A DNA stretch of 64,000 nucleotides from Halomonas colorata (GTDB taxonomy: Bacteria; Pseudomonadota; Gammaproteobacteria; Pseudomonadales; Halomonadaceae): contig NZ_JABUZA010000012.1 of assembly GCF_014897985.1 (NCBI RefSeq), positions 1-64,000 of the forward strand, written 5' to 3'. Shown piece after piece: positions 38,633 through 47,212 of this stretch. The translations under genes and the position numbers were made by a program. The notes under the pieces were generated by a model. The model was given only the letters and a program-made list of their open reading frames with translations, was not told the origin of the DNA and ran no database searches. The stretch's first letter is position 1, and each line of letters starts with the position of its first letter.

Positions 38633-39571
38633 TTAACGCTCAAGCTGCGCTTCAATTATTGGCCAGGCGGGATCGCCGTCGCTGGTCATGACATCGGCGA
38701 GCATGGCTTCAATACGCTCGGGGTGTTCGTTAATCCATTGGGTGGCAACCTCTGAAAGCGCTCGCTCTTCCTGCCCAAATGCTTGAATCATCCAGCTCTG
38801 CTCATCCGCGGTAAAACTGAACTGCTCAAAAAATATAGTGAGATTGGGGTTAGCCTCCGCATAATCGGTGCGCAGTAGGGTGAGGACATCGCTCTCACCG
38901 TTGTTTTCGCCAAACAGATTGTCAGGGTCATCCAGGTAACGCATGGGCAGCTCCAGATTCATCCAGTGCGGTGTCCAGCCGACCCAAACGATTGCCTCTT
39001 CGCGGGAAATGGCGTCACGCGCCGCAGACAGCATGGCAACTTCGCTGGTATCGACCAGATTCCAGTCACCCAGACCCCAGGCATCGCTATCAATGGCCTC
39101 GTTAAGAATTTCACTGGCAGCAGATCCTGCGCCAAAGCCATAGATTCGGCCATTGAACTGGTCACGGTGCTCATCCAGGTCTGCAAAGCTCTGAATACCG
39201 CTGTTATACACATCCGCCGGTACGGCCAGCGTCATTTGTGCCCCATCGACATTATTGGCCACGTCAATCAGCACACCCGACTCTTTACGCGGGGTGAACA
39301 TTTCCCGTTGCGCGGGCAGCCAGGCACCTAAAAAGACATCAATATCACCGCTTTCCATGCCCTGATAAATCACTTGCAGGCCAATTTCCTGGGTGCGGGT
39401 TTCATACCCCAGTGGGTTTAACAGCTGTTCGGCGATTTCGGTTTTAACGGTAATGCCGGGCCAGGCGGGAACGCCGAAATCAAGCGTCTGGTCATCGCCT
39501 TGCGCGGCGGTGGCTACTAGCGCAGAGGCCGTCAGGGCGGCGCTGACTGAAAGGCGTAGACGGGTATTCAT
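38633..39571 (-). CDS. Glycine betaine/choline/carnitine-type ABC binding protein (OpuAC/ProX family)
   Basis: The 312-residue protein starts with a signal peptide (MNTRLRLSVSAALTASALVATAAQG) and continues as an OpuAC domain (FGVPAWPGITVKTEIAEQLL, MESGDIDVFLGAWLPAQ, AIVWVGWTPHWMN). Tryptophans in PAWPG and GWTPHW probably form part of the aromatic cage for a quaternary amine. It follows the gamma-butyrobetaine dioxygenase gene by 43 bases on the same strand, which points to carnitine or gamma-butyrobetaine, although choline or betaine is possible. No permease or ATPase gene is present, so it must use a transporter coded elsewhere, as known for CaiX-type proteins. Confidence 0.85.
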   Translation of the reverse strand: MNTRLRLSVSAALTASALVATAAQGDDQTLDFGVPAWPGITVKTEIAEQLLNPLGYETRTQEIGLQVIYQGMESGDIDVFLGAWLPAQREMFTPRKESGVLIDVANNVDGAQMTLAVPADVYNSGIQSFADLDEHRDQFNGRIYGFGAGSAASEILNEAIDSDAWGLGDWNLVDTSEVAMLSAARDAISREEAIVWVGWTPHWMNLELPMRYLDDPDNLFGENNGESDVLTLLRTDYAEANPNLTIFFEQFSFTADEQSWMIQAFGQEERALSEVATQWINEHPERIEAMLADVMTSDGDPAWPIIEAQLER

Positions 39572-39614
39572 AAGATCTCCTTGCAGGTTTTTTATTTATA
39601 TCGCGCGGGGCGAA

Positions 39615-40787
39615 TTATGCATGGCGCGCCAAAACACGCAGGCGCGAGGCAAGCATGTCGCGGTCTAAATAGGTGCCTTGAAGATGGCGGGCGCCGCTAT
39701 TGGGGTCGAACTCACGCCGCCCGTGCAGAACACGGCGGTTATCGAAGGCTATCATCTGCCCTGACTGAAGCGCGAACTCTAGCTGGTGTGCTTGGCTATG
39801 AAACAGTTGCCATAGCAGGCGATAGGCACGATACCACGCGTCCATCTGTGCGGCGGGCAGGTGGAGGGCGTCCCGTATCCAATTATTCAGGCGCATTTCT
39901 ACCAAGTGGCCGTGGCCGTCGAGAGTAACCACAGGCGCTTTAAAGGCAATATCGTGAGTTTCATCCTGAAAGCGAAAATCAATCGGTGTCTCGCTCAGAA
40001 TCGCCAACGCTTCGGGGTCTTGCTGACGTAACGCGTTAATAACCCGGATGCCGTCGGCAAACAGTGATTCGCCACCGCTGGCTTCGTTTTGCAGGCAGTA
40101 AAGTAGCTGAATGTCGGGCGGCTGGCGCCAATTAGGCAGGTCGATATGTAGAGGCAAGCCAACCGCCGTATAGGCCGCGTTATTGGGGTTGGGTTTGGAG
40201 CGTACATCAAAACGGGCACCAAAATTGGTTGAGCGCAGCGGCCCGATGCGCTCGGCTAAACGGCTGACCTCTTCTTCGATCAGCGGCGCTTCATCAACCA
40301 GCGCCAAGCCGTCGCGCAGCATGGCGGTGAGCCAGGCTTTCTCACCCTCTGGGGTGAGAAAGTCAGCATGGCGAATTCGCTCAGGGAAAAAGTTATCGAC
40401 CCAGGGCATGGGCGCAGGAACGGCGGATGTCAGGCGCGCTTCTGGACGGCGTTGATGAAGCCAGCCGCTATGAAAAGCGCTGACGTGACCGTCTGTCCAC
40501 TGTAAATACAGATGTCCCTCTGCCAGGGTAATACCTGGAAGTTCATCAATATCTGCCAGGGGAAGGTAAAGCCGTTCACGGGTTTGTGGATGGCGGCATT
40601 CGGAACAGGCGCAGTGGTCACGAAGCCAAAGGAGCGGTAGCGTGGTCCGGTCACCGGTTTGCCACGTTAGCGATACGCCATCTGCAGCCAAGGTTGCCTC
40701 GCTGATTAGCGGGCCAGACTCATAAGATGTCAGTTCGCCCATTTGAGGGACTTGGCGCTTCTCTGCTGCAAACACGGCGCTTGTCAT
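39615..40787 (-). CDS. Gamma-butyrobetaine dioxygenase (BBOX-type)
   Basis: This Fe(II)/2-oxoglutarate oxygenase hydroxylates gamma-butyrobetaine to L-carnitine. The 390-residue protein has the N-terminal zinc-binding DUF971-like domain (LRDHCACSECRHP, C59, C61, C64) and a TauD-like catalytic domain with HID (H214, D216) in LPLHIDLPNW and the distal histidine in RRVLHGRREF. Length matches the family. It is the first gene of a two-gene unit with the betaine-type binding protein, and a LysR gene is divergent. Trimethyllysine dioxygenase is a close relative, but the bacterial context favours gamma-butyrobetaine. Confidence 0.88.
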   Translation of the reverse strand: MTSAVFAAEKRQVPQMGELTSYESGPLISEATLAADGVSLTWQTGDRTTLPLLWLRDHCACSECRHPQTRERLYLPLADIDELPGITLAEGHLYLQWTDGHVSAFHSGWLHQRRPEARLTSAVPAPMPWVDNFFPERIRHADFLTPEGEKAWLTAMLRDGLALVDEAPLIEEEVSRLAERIGPLRSTNFGARFDVRSKPNPNNAAYTAVGLPLHIDLPNWRQPPDIQLLYCLQNEASGGESLFADGIRVINALRQQDPEALAILSETPIDFRFQDETHDIAFKAPVVTLDGHGHLVEMRLNNWIRDALHLPAAQMDAWYRAYRLLWQLFHSQAHQLEFALQSGQMIAFDNRRVLHGRREFDPNSGARHLQGTYLDRDMLASRLRVLARHA

Positions 40788-40913
40788 TATTACCTCGTTA
40801 AGTGGCTAGAAATAAGTTTTAAATTCCGCCACTTAGGATGCGCAGTCGCCATGGGTTAAACAAACGATTAATCTGGCCCCTAAGACACCGTTTTACTTAT
40901 AGGTAGGTTTATC

Positions 40914-41777
40914 ATGAGCCAGCTACCACCTTTATTATGGCTACAGGCGTTTGAATCGGCGGCACGAACGCTAAGTTTTACCGCTGCGGGAAACGAATTA
41001 GCGGTTACCCAGGCAGCGATTAGCCAGCGTGTGCGTCTGCTTGAGGAGCGCCTGGGGCAAAAACTCTTTATACGCCATGCGCGAAGCTTAACCCTGACGC
41101 CTGTGGGACAGGCTTGGCTACCCAGTATCCATGATGCTTTCTCGCGTATTAGCGAAGGCACATCCGAAGTGTTCGGCATGACCAGTGAGCAGCCGGTAAC
41201 GCTACGTGCCACGCCAATCTTTCAGCAATCGTGGCTGGCTCCGCGCTTGGCGGCTTTTCATCAGCGGTACCCGCAAATATCCCTTCGTTTGGTCAGCGCT
41301 ATCTGGCCCGATGACTATAGGCCGGAGGGCGCGGATATTGAAATTCGTTATGGGCGCGGCGAGTGGAGTGGCGTAGAAATGCACCCCTTGGGTGACGATC
41401 AGCTATTGCCTGTCTGTTCGCCCGCATTGGCCGAAACCTTAACAACCCCTGACGATTTAGGTGGGCATACGCTGCTTCACACCGTAGGTTTTGGGGTCGG
41501 TTGGTCGGGCTGGCTTCAGGCGGCAAGGGTTGCTCATCTGGAAGCGCAGTGCCACTCGCTCACCTGTGACAACCAGGTGATGACATTGGCGTTAGCCAGC
41601 CAAGGGGCGGGTGTGGCGTTAATCCATCGCCGTTTGTTAGGGAAGCGCAATGACCTGGTCATGCCTTTTTCAGTAGGCGTATCAAGCGATGAGCGTTTTT
41701 GGCTGGTGCGCCCAAGCCGCCGCCAGGTAGGCGAGGAAGCCGCCTTGGTTTGGCAATGGTTAATAAGCGAAATTTAA
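40914..41777 (+). CDS. LysR-family regulator, GcvA-like
   Basis: The 287-residue protein starts directly with the winged helix (LPPLLWLQAFESAARTLSFTAAGNELAVTQAAISQRVRLLEERLGQKLF), the GcvA-type form. A typical substrate-binding domain follows. It is divergent from the gamma-butyrobetaine dioxygenase/binding-protein pair and probably controls it, perhaps in response to carnitine or gamma-butyrobetaine; the sodium symporter downstream (102 bases) is a second possible target. Confidence 0.85.
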   Translation: MSQLPPLLWLQAFESAARTLSFTAAGNELAVTQAAISQRVRLLEERLGQKLFIRHARSLTLTPVGQAWLPSIHDAFSRISEGTSEVFGMTSEQPVTLRATPIFQQSWLAPRLAAFHQRYPQISLRLVSAIWPDDYRPEGADIEIRYGRGEWSGVEMHPLGDDQLLPVCSPALAETLTTPDDLGGHTLLHTVGFGVGWSGWLQAARVAHLEAQCHSLTCDNQVMTLALASQGAGVALIHRRLLGKRNDLVMPFSVGVSSDERFWLVRPSRRQVGEEAALVWQWLISEI

Positions 41778-41879
41778 GTTTATGGGAGCAATGTCGGAAT
41801 AAATACGCCAATTTTCTTGCCATTTTGGTGCAGGCATGAAGAATGAAGCGCCTCAAATGATTTTAAAAAGGCGTGTGGT

Positions 41880-43331
41880 ATGGATTTTTCGTTTCCTCAA
41901 CTGTTGACGGCGATCGTTGATCGCGGCAACGGTCTGCTATGGGGCAGTGTGCTGATTTATCTACTGATCGGTGCAGGCCTTTACTTTACGATAATGACGC
42001 GCGGTGTTCAGGTGCGTTTTTTCGGTCATATGTTCAAACTGCTGCGCACTTCCCGGGACGCCGGTGATGGCATCTCTTCTTTCCAGGCATTATCCACCAG
42101 CTTGGCCGCCCGGGTAGGTACCGGTAACTTGGCGGGCGTGGCCGTGGCGATTTACTTTGGCGGCCCCGGCGCGATTTTCTGGATGTGGATGACGGCCATG
42201 GTGGGTATGGCGACCAGCTTTATCGAGTCCACCCTGGCCCAGGCTTATAAAACCGACCATGGCGATAATACGTTCCGCGGCGGGCCAGCGCGTTATATTG
42301 AACGTGGACTGGGTTTGCGCTGGCTGGCCGTGTTGTTCTCTATCTGTTTGATTGTGGCGTTTGGATTGGCGTTTAACAGCGTACAGGCCAACTCCATCGC
42401 CCAGGCCATGGAGCAGGCATTTGCCGTTCCCACCTGGGCCATGGGGTTAGTCTTGGTGGTCGTTGTTACGCCGATTATCTTCGGTGGTTTGAAGTCCATC
42501 GCCAAGGTTGCTGAGCTGGTCGTGCCGCTGATGGCGCTGCTGTATTTGATCCTCGCGCTGGTAGTGGTAGCGCTTAATATCGGTGATTTCCCCGCCGCCA
42601 TCATGACGATTATCCGCAGCGCCTTTGGTATTGAACAGGCTGCTGGCGGCGCCGTGGGCTATGCCATTTCGCAAGCGATCATGAATGGTATTCAGCGCGG
42701 CTTGTTCTCCAACGAAGCGGGTATGGGATCGGCGCCTAATGCGGCGGCCACGGCGAGCACACGCCCAAACCACCCGGCGGCGCAGGGCTTTATCCAGATG
42801 CTGGGCGTATTTCTGGATACGCTGGTGATTTGTACTGCGACAGCGGCGATTATCATTATGGCAGGCCCGGAGCTGTTGGCGGGCGAGGAGACTAACGGCA
42901 TTCAGTTGACCCAGATGGCGCTCTCAAGCCACGTGGGTGATTGGGGCGCGATGTTCGTTGCGGTCGCGATTTTACTGTTCGCCTTCACGTCGGTGATCGC
43001 CAATTACTCTTATGGTGAATCCAACATTGAGTATCTGGCCGGTCGGCGTGCGCCGGTTGCCGTGTTTATTTACCGCTTGGCGGTATTGGCAATGATTATG
43101 GTGGGTTCGGTGGCGAGCCTGGGTGCGATCTGGAACTTTGCCGATCTCTCCATGGGCATGATGGCGATTATTAACCTGGTGGCTATCTTGATGCTGTCGC
43201 CCGTTGCCTTCGCTCTGTTCCGCGATTATGAGCAGCAGTTAAAAGCGGGTAAAGAGCCCACCTTCGATCCCAGCAAGTTCCCTAAGCTGGCCAACAAGGT
43301 CGACCCCAAGGCGTGGCCTAAAAAACAGTAG
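41880..43331 (+). CDS. Sodium:alanine/glycine symporter (AGCS family)
   Basis: The 483-residue membrane protein imports alanine or glycine with Na+. It has about eleven membrane segments and the AGCS signatures FQALSTSLAARVGTGNLAGVAVA near the start, SMIGMATS-like MVGMATSFIESTLAQAYK, and GLFSNEAGMGSAPNAAATA. Sodium-coupled uptake fits a salt-loving host. No glycine riboswitch is seen in the 102-base leader. A clear terminator follows the stop. Confidence 0.92.
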   Translation: MDFSFPQLLTAIVDRGNGLLWGSVLIYLLIGAGLYFTIMTRGVQVRFFGHMFKLLRTSRDAGDGISSFQALSTSLAARVGTGNLAGVAVAIYFGGPGAIFWMWMTAMVGMATSFIESTLAQAYKTDHGDNTFRGGPARYIERGLGLRWLAVLFSICLIVAFGLAFNSVQANSIAQAMEQAFAVPTWAMGLVLVVVVTPIIFGGLKSIAKVAELVVPLMALLYLILALVVVALNIGDFPAAIMTIIRSAFGIEQAAGGAVGYAISQAIMNGIQRGLFSNEAGMGSAPNAAATASTRPNHPAAQGFIQMLGVFLDTLVICTATAAIIIMAGPELLAGEETNGIQLTQMALSSHVGDWGAMFVAVAILLFAFTSVIANYSYGESNIEYLAGRRAPVAVFIYRLAVLAMIMVGSVASLGAIWNFADLSMGMMAIINLVAILMLSPVAFALFRDYEQQLKAGKEPTFDPSKFPKLANKVDPKAWPKKQ

Positions 43332-43348
43332 CAGCCAGCCAGTTAAAG

Positions 43349-43372
43349 ACCCCGCCTCGTGCGGGGTTTTTT
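43349..43372 (+). terminator. Terminator after the sodium symporter gene
   Basis: CCCCGC (43350-43355) pairs with GCGGGG (43361-43366) around CTCGT, followed by six T, 18 bases after the stop at 43331. Confidence 0.88.
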
Positions 43373-43387
43373 ATGAGTGGTATAACG

Positions 43388-43404
43388 ATTCGATTTTATC
43401 GAAT
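43388..43404. promoter_or_regulatory. Candidate operator upstream of azoR
   Basis: ATTCGAT-TTT-ATCGAAT is an exact 7-bp inverted repeat about 90 bases before the azoR start. The size and placement suit a dimeric repressor or LysR-type site, but no regulator gene adjoins. Not matched to any known site. Confidence 0.35.
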
Positions 43405-43494
43405 ATAACGCGCAGATCATTGCGCTTTTGATTAATCAGAATCACCGTAAAATAGCTCCAATCCTCTTATTTATTATGTCTTTGGAGCATTTAC

Positions 43495-44103
43495 ATGACG
43501 ACTCGTGCCCTGCTGATAACCTCTTCTGTACTTGGCGAAAATGGTCAGTCCAACGCCTTGGCAAGCCATTTTGAAACGCGTGCCGCGGCCCGCGAAGGGA
43601 TTGAAGTAACTGCGCGTAATGTGATTACCAACGCGCTGCCCCACCTGGATATCGCTGAGCTGGGCGCATGGCAAACCCCGGCGGATGAGCGCAGCGAAGA
43701 GCAAAAGGTGCTGGCTACACGTTCTGATGAGTTGATTGCGGAGCTGCGTGCGAGCGACGTGCTGGTGATTGCTGTGCCGATGTATAACCTGGGCATTCCT
43801 TCGCAGTTAAAAGCCTGGTTTGACCGTGTGCTGCGCGCTGGCGAAACCTTCCGCTACACGGAAAATGGCCCTCAGGGCTTGCTTGAAGGTAAGCGTGCGC
43901 TCATTCTGGCGGCTCGCGGTGGCATGTACGCCGGTACAGAGCTTGATAGCCAAACGCCGCATCTAAAAAGCATGTTGGGCCTGATGGGCATCAAGGATGT
44001 CGACGTGGTCTACGCTGAAGGTTTAAACATGGGCGAAGCAAAGCGTGGCGCTGCCCTTAAAGAAGCGTTCCAGGCGATTGATCAGCAGGTGGACGCGTTA
44101 TAA
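43495..44103 (+). CDS. azoR: FMN-dependent NADH-azoreductase
   Basis: AzoR reduces azo dyes and quinones with FMN and NADH. The 202-residue flavodoxin-like protein has the FMN phosphate-binding region near ITSSVLGENGQSNALA, the central VPMYNLGIPSQLKAWFDRVLRAG and LAARGGMYAG motifs. Length matches the family (about 200). TTGGAGC precedes the ATG. An inverted repeat in the leader may be an operator. The alkyltransferase-like gene follows 42 bases later and may be co-transcribed. Confidence 0.92.
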   Translation: MTTRALLITSSVLGENGQSNALASHFETRAAAREGIEVTARNVITNALPHLDIAELGAWQTPADERSEEQKVLATRSDELIAELRASDVLVIAVPMYNLGIPSQLKAWFDRVLRAGETFRYTENGPQGLLEGKRALILAARGGMYAGTELDSQTPHLKSMLGLMGIKDVDVVYAEGLNMGEAKRGAALKEAFQAIDQQVDAL

Positions 44104-44145
44104 GGCCGAGGCGTAAGGCCTGAAGTTGAAACGGAGATCCTAACA

Positions 44146-44445
44146 ATGGCACGCCCTGAACTGCTTGAGCAGATTTACACGATTGTCGATCAGATTCCGG
44201 CAGGGCGGGTGACCACCTACGGGCGGATTGCCGCCATGACCGAAGGCGCTACGCCGCGCATGGTGGGCTCGGCTATGCGCCATTTGCCGGCTGGACATCA
44301 GTTGCCTTGGCATCGGGTGATTGCGTCATCGTTAAAACTTGCCGATCACGGCGGCGCTGCCCGCCAGCACCAAAAGCTGCGTGACGAAGGCGTGGCGTTT
44401 GATGCCAAAGGGCGAGTACCCGCCCATTTGGTTTGGCCTGATTAA
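44146..44445 (+). CDS. atl: Alkyltransferase-like protein (ATL)
   Basis: ATL proteins bind O6-alkylguanine, flip it out and bring it to nucleotide excision repair, but cannot transfer the alkyl group. The 99-residue protein has the MGMT DNA-binding fold (VTTYGRIAAMTEGATPRMVGSAMRHLP) and the sequence PWHRV (54-58), where repair-active MGMT has PCHRV. Tryptophan in place of the acceptor cysteine is the defining trait of the family. It lies 42 bases after azoR and ends before a very strong palindrome. Confidence 0.92.
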   Translation: MARPELLEQIYTIVDQIPAGRVTTYGRIAAMTEGATPRMVGSAMRHLPAGHQLPWHRVIASSLKLADHGGAARQHQKLRDEGVAFDAKGRVPAHLVWPD

Positions 44446-44487
44446 CGCTAACGCTGCTCTACATAAATGCTGCTTTGCATACAAAAG

Positions 44488-44527
44488 CGCCGCCCTATGA
44501 CCTCATGAGGTCATAGGGCGGCGTTTT
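44488..44527. terminator. Bidirectional terminator formed by a 36-bp perfect palindrome
   Basis: CGCCGCCCTATGACCTCA (44488-44505) is directly followed by its exact reverse complement (44506-44523). A-run and T-run flank it on either side. It lies between the convergent atl and GNAT-nitrilase genes and serves both. Confidence 0.9.
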
Positions 44528-44561
44528 ACGTTGGTTGCGTGTTGCTGAGGCGGGTTACGGT

Positions 44562-46130
44562 TTATCCTTCAGTAGAGCCGCCGGACTTGAGCGACCAGTC
44601 GCGCCAGCGCAGATCAAACAGATCCTTACGGCGGTCTTTGAGATTGGTCACCGAGCCTTCGGCGCGAACCACGGTCAGTCGGGTCAGATCCAAATCCGAG
44701 AAGAAAATCATCTCGGTATTGGGCGTGGTTTCCGCGAGCACCGCATCGTGAGGGAAGGCGAAGTCGGAGGGTGAGAACACCGCTGACTGCGCGTACTGGA
44801 TATCCAGGTTTTCGATTGATGGCAGGTTGCCGACGCTACCGCAGAGTACTACGTAGCACTCGTTTTCAATGGCTCGGGCCTGGCTGCAGTGACGCACGCG
44901 CAGGTAACCATTTTTGGTGTCCGTCCAGAAGGGCACAAACAGAATGTCCATATCCTGGTCGGCCAGCAGGCGCCCAAGCTCCGGGAACTCCACGTCGTAG
45001 CAAATCAGAATGCCGACACGGCCAGCATCGGTGTCAAAGACCTGCAGGCTATCGCCGCCTTCAATTACCCAGTCACGGCGCTCTTGTGGGGTAATATGCA
45101 GCTTCGCCTGCTTTTCCACATCGCCATCACGGTGGAACAAGTAAGCCACGTTATACAGCCGGTCATCTTCGCCGACTTCAATCATCGAGCCACCCACAAT
45201 ATTGATATTGTAGGAAACGGCCATGCGTGAAAGCTCTGCTTTAAAACGCTCGGTAAAGCCCGCCAAAAAGCGAATCGCACCCATTTGATCCTGCTGGGCT
45301 GCCCGGTCTTGAAGGCCCATCAGCGGCGCATAAAAGAGCTCGGGGAAAACGGCAAAGTCACTTTGATAGTCTGAAAGGGCATCGACAAAGTATTCGATCT
45401 GCTTGAGGGCGGCCTCCACAGAGTCGAACTCGCGCATCTGCCACTGCACCGCACCCACGCGCACCTGAGTGGGGCGCGTATCCAGCACGTTTTCGGCAGG
45501 CTCGAACAGAATGTTGTTCCACTCAAGCAAAGTGGCATAGCCGCGGGACTGCTCATCTTCCGGCAGGTATTTGCGTAGCAGGCGTTTTACCTGAAAGTCG
45601 TTAGCCAGCTGGAACGACAGAATCGGATCATAGATCTCTTTGCGGGAGACTTTTTCGATGTACTGCGCGGGCGTCAGCTCATCGGCATGCTGGCAGTATT
45701 CGGGGATCCGCCCACCCGCCAGAATGGCGCGCAGGTTATGCGAGCGGCACAGCTCTTTACGGGCTTCGTAAAGGCGCCGCCCCAGGCGGTAACCCCGGTA
45801 GTCGGGGTGGATCAGCACGTCCAGCCCATACATGGCATCACCATTCTCATCATTGAGGATGATTTCGCGATGGCCAATCAGGTCGTCGTACTTGTGCGGG
45901 TTGGAAAACTCGTCGTAATCCACCTGTACGGTGAGCGCCACGCCGACCAGCACGCCATCATCTTCGATAGCAATCTGGCCGTCAGGGAACGCCTGGATCA
46001 GCTTATCAATAGTGTGCTTGGGCCAAGCTCCGCCGATATCGTGGTAGACCGCGTCCATCAATGCCTTGAGCTGATCGTAATCGTCGCTCGTAAGGTTGCG
46101 GAGATTTAGATGCAGTTCTTCTAGGGACAT
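44562..46130 (-). CDS. GNAT acetyltransferase-nitrilase fusion protein
   Basis: The 522-residue protein joins an N-terminal GNAT domain (about 1-170; acetyl-CoA loop in VLIHPDYRGYRLGRRLYEAR) to a carbon-nitrogen hydrolase (about 225-505). The hydrolase triad is visible: glutamate in VFPELFYAPL, lysine in KLHITPQE and cysteine in LICYDVEFPE. The same two-domain layout is widespread in bacteria, but its substrate is not known to me; an amide linked to acylation of an amine is plausible. The start ATG has AGGA upstream. It stands alone between a strong terminator and the EamA gene, 41 bases downstream of that gene's stop-side boundary on the same strand. Confidence 0.88.
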   Translation of the reverse strand: MSLEELHLNLRNLTSDDYDQLKALMDAVYHDIGGAWPKHTIDKLIQAFPDGQIAIEDDGVLVGVALTVQVDYDEFSNPHKYDDLIGHREIILNDENGDAMYGLDVLIHPDYRGYRLGRRLYEARKELCRSHNLRAILAGGRIPEYCQHADELTPAQYIEKVSRKEIYDPILSFQLANDFQVKRLLRKYLPEDEQSRGYATLLEWNNILFEPAENVLDTRPTQVRVGAVQWQMREFDSVEAALKQIEYFVDALSDYQSDFAVFPELFYAPLMGLQDRAAQQDQMGAIRFLAGFTERFKAELSRMAVSYNINIVGGSMIEVGEDDRLYNVAYLFHRDGDVEKQAKLHITPQERRDWVIEGGDSLQVFDTDAGRVGILICYDVEFPELGRLLADQDMDILFVPFWTDTKNGYLRVRHCSQARAIENECYVVLCGSVGNLPSIENLDIQYAQSAVFSPSDFAFPHDAVLAETTPNTEMIFFSDLDLTRLTVVRAEGSVTNLKDRRKDLFDLRWRDWSLKSGGSTEG

Positions 46131-46171
46131 ATCAGGGGGTTCCTGCAGTAAAAAGAAAACAACCTATTATA

Positions 46172-47089
46172 TCATTGCCGGGCACTGCTCGGCTTTTTTG
46201 CTGCTACTCCACGCACCAATGGCCGGGTCAGCGTTTGCGCCATGACGACGCCGGCTAAAATTAGAAGCCCACCGGTAAAGTGGAAGCTGGCTATCTGTTC
46301 GCCCAGCATGAACATGGCGATGAGGGCACTAAAGAGCGGCATCAGGTTGATGAAAATGCTCGCTTGGTTGGCGCCAATCTGACGTACGGCCCGCATCCAC
46401 AAAAACGTGGTAATGACGGAGGCGGGAATGCCTGCGTATAAGATCAGCCAGATATTCTGGTCGTCTACCGGTGTCATGGGCCCTAGCAAATAAGGGGGCA
46501 GCAAAAACAGTACCGCAAAACATACCTGGGCATAGAGCATGACCCAGGGCGGTAAGTTCATTGCCCAGCGCTTTAGCATTACGCCATACAGGGCATAGCA
46601 GATGGCGGCGATGACCATCAACGCATCTCCCTGGGCTACTTCCAGATGTAAAAGTGATATGGGATTGCCGCGCCCCAGCAAAACGGTAACGCCAATAAAC
46701 GCGAGCACCCCGCCGGCGACGCCCCCACGCGTTGGTGGCTCGCGTAAAATGAGCGCGCTGAGCAACACCGTTAGCAGCGGCACCATGGCGGCTAGAATTC
46801 CCATATTGGTAGCGGTGGTGGTTTCAGCGGCGACATACCCCAGGCCCTGCCACAACCCCATGCCTAAAAGACCCAGCAAAGCCAGCTTGGGCCAGTTGCG
46901 GCATATCTCATCGCGATGGCGAATGACCGCTGGCAGTACAAATGGGGTCATCACGATAAGCGCCAGCAGCCAGCGTAAAAAAGCGATACTGCTGGGCGCA
47001 ATGGCGCCCACCGTTAACTGGTTGATGGTCATATTGCCTGACCAGATCAGTACGGTGGCAAGTGGGGGTAAAAAGTAAATCAGCGGCAT
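46172..47089 (-). CDS. EamA/DMT-superfamily exporter
   Basis: The 305-residue protein has ten membrane segments in two EamA halves (first: WSGNMTINQLTVGAIAPSSIAFLRWLLALIV; second starts near ALMVIAAICYALYGVMLKRWA). Members export amino acids, nucleosides or other metabolites; the substrate is not predictable here. GGGAAA precedes the ATG. The GNAT-nitrilase gene follows after 41 bases on the same strand, so the two may share a transcript. Confidence 0.88.
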   Translation of the reverse strand: MPLIYFLPPLATVLIWSGNMTINQLTVGAIAPSSIAFLRWLLALIVMTPFVLPAVIRHRDEICRNWPKLALLGLLGMGLWQGLGYVAAETTTATNMGILAAMVPLLTVLLSALILREPPTRGGVAGGVLAFIGVTVLLGRGNPISLLHLEVAQGDALMVIAAICYALYGVMLKRWAMNLPPWVMLYAQVCFAVLFLLPPYLLGPMTPVDDQNIWLILYAGIPASVITTFLWMRAVRQIGANQASIFINLMPLFSALIAMFMLGEQIASFHFTGGLLILAGVVMAQTLTRPLVRGVAAKKPSSARQ

Positions 47090-47212
47090 GGCGGTTTCCC
47101 TTATCGTTAGCCGGATAATGTTACGTGCTTTAGCGTTGGGAGCAAGCGCTAAGACTGTACGTGATGGCTAGGATGTCATACGCTTGTTTGAATAATACCA
47201 AGGAGAACCGTG

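Noticed and set aside
41778-41879. Glycine riboswitch before the AGCS symporter
   Set aside because: The leader is only 102 bases and shows neither of the two conserved glycine aptamer cores.
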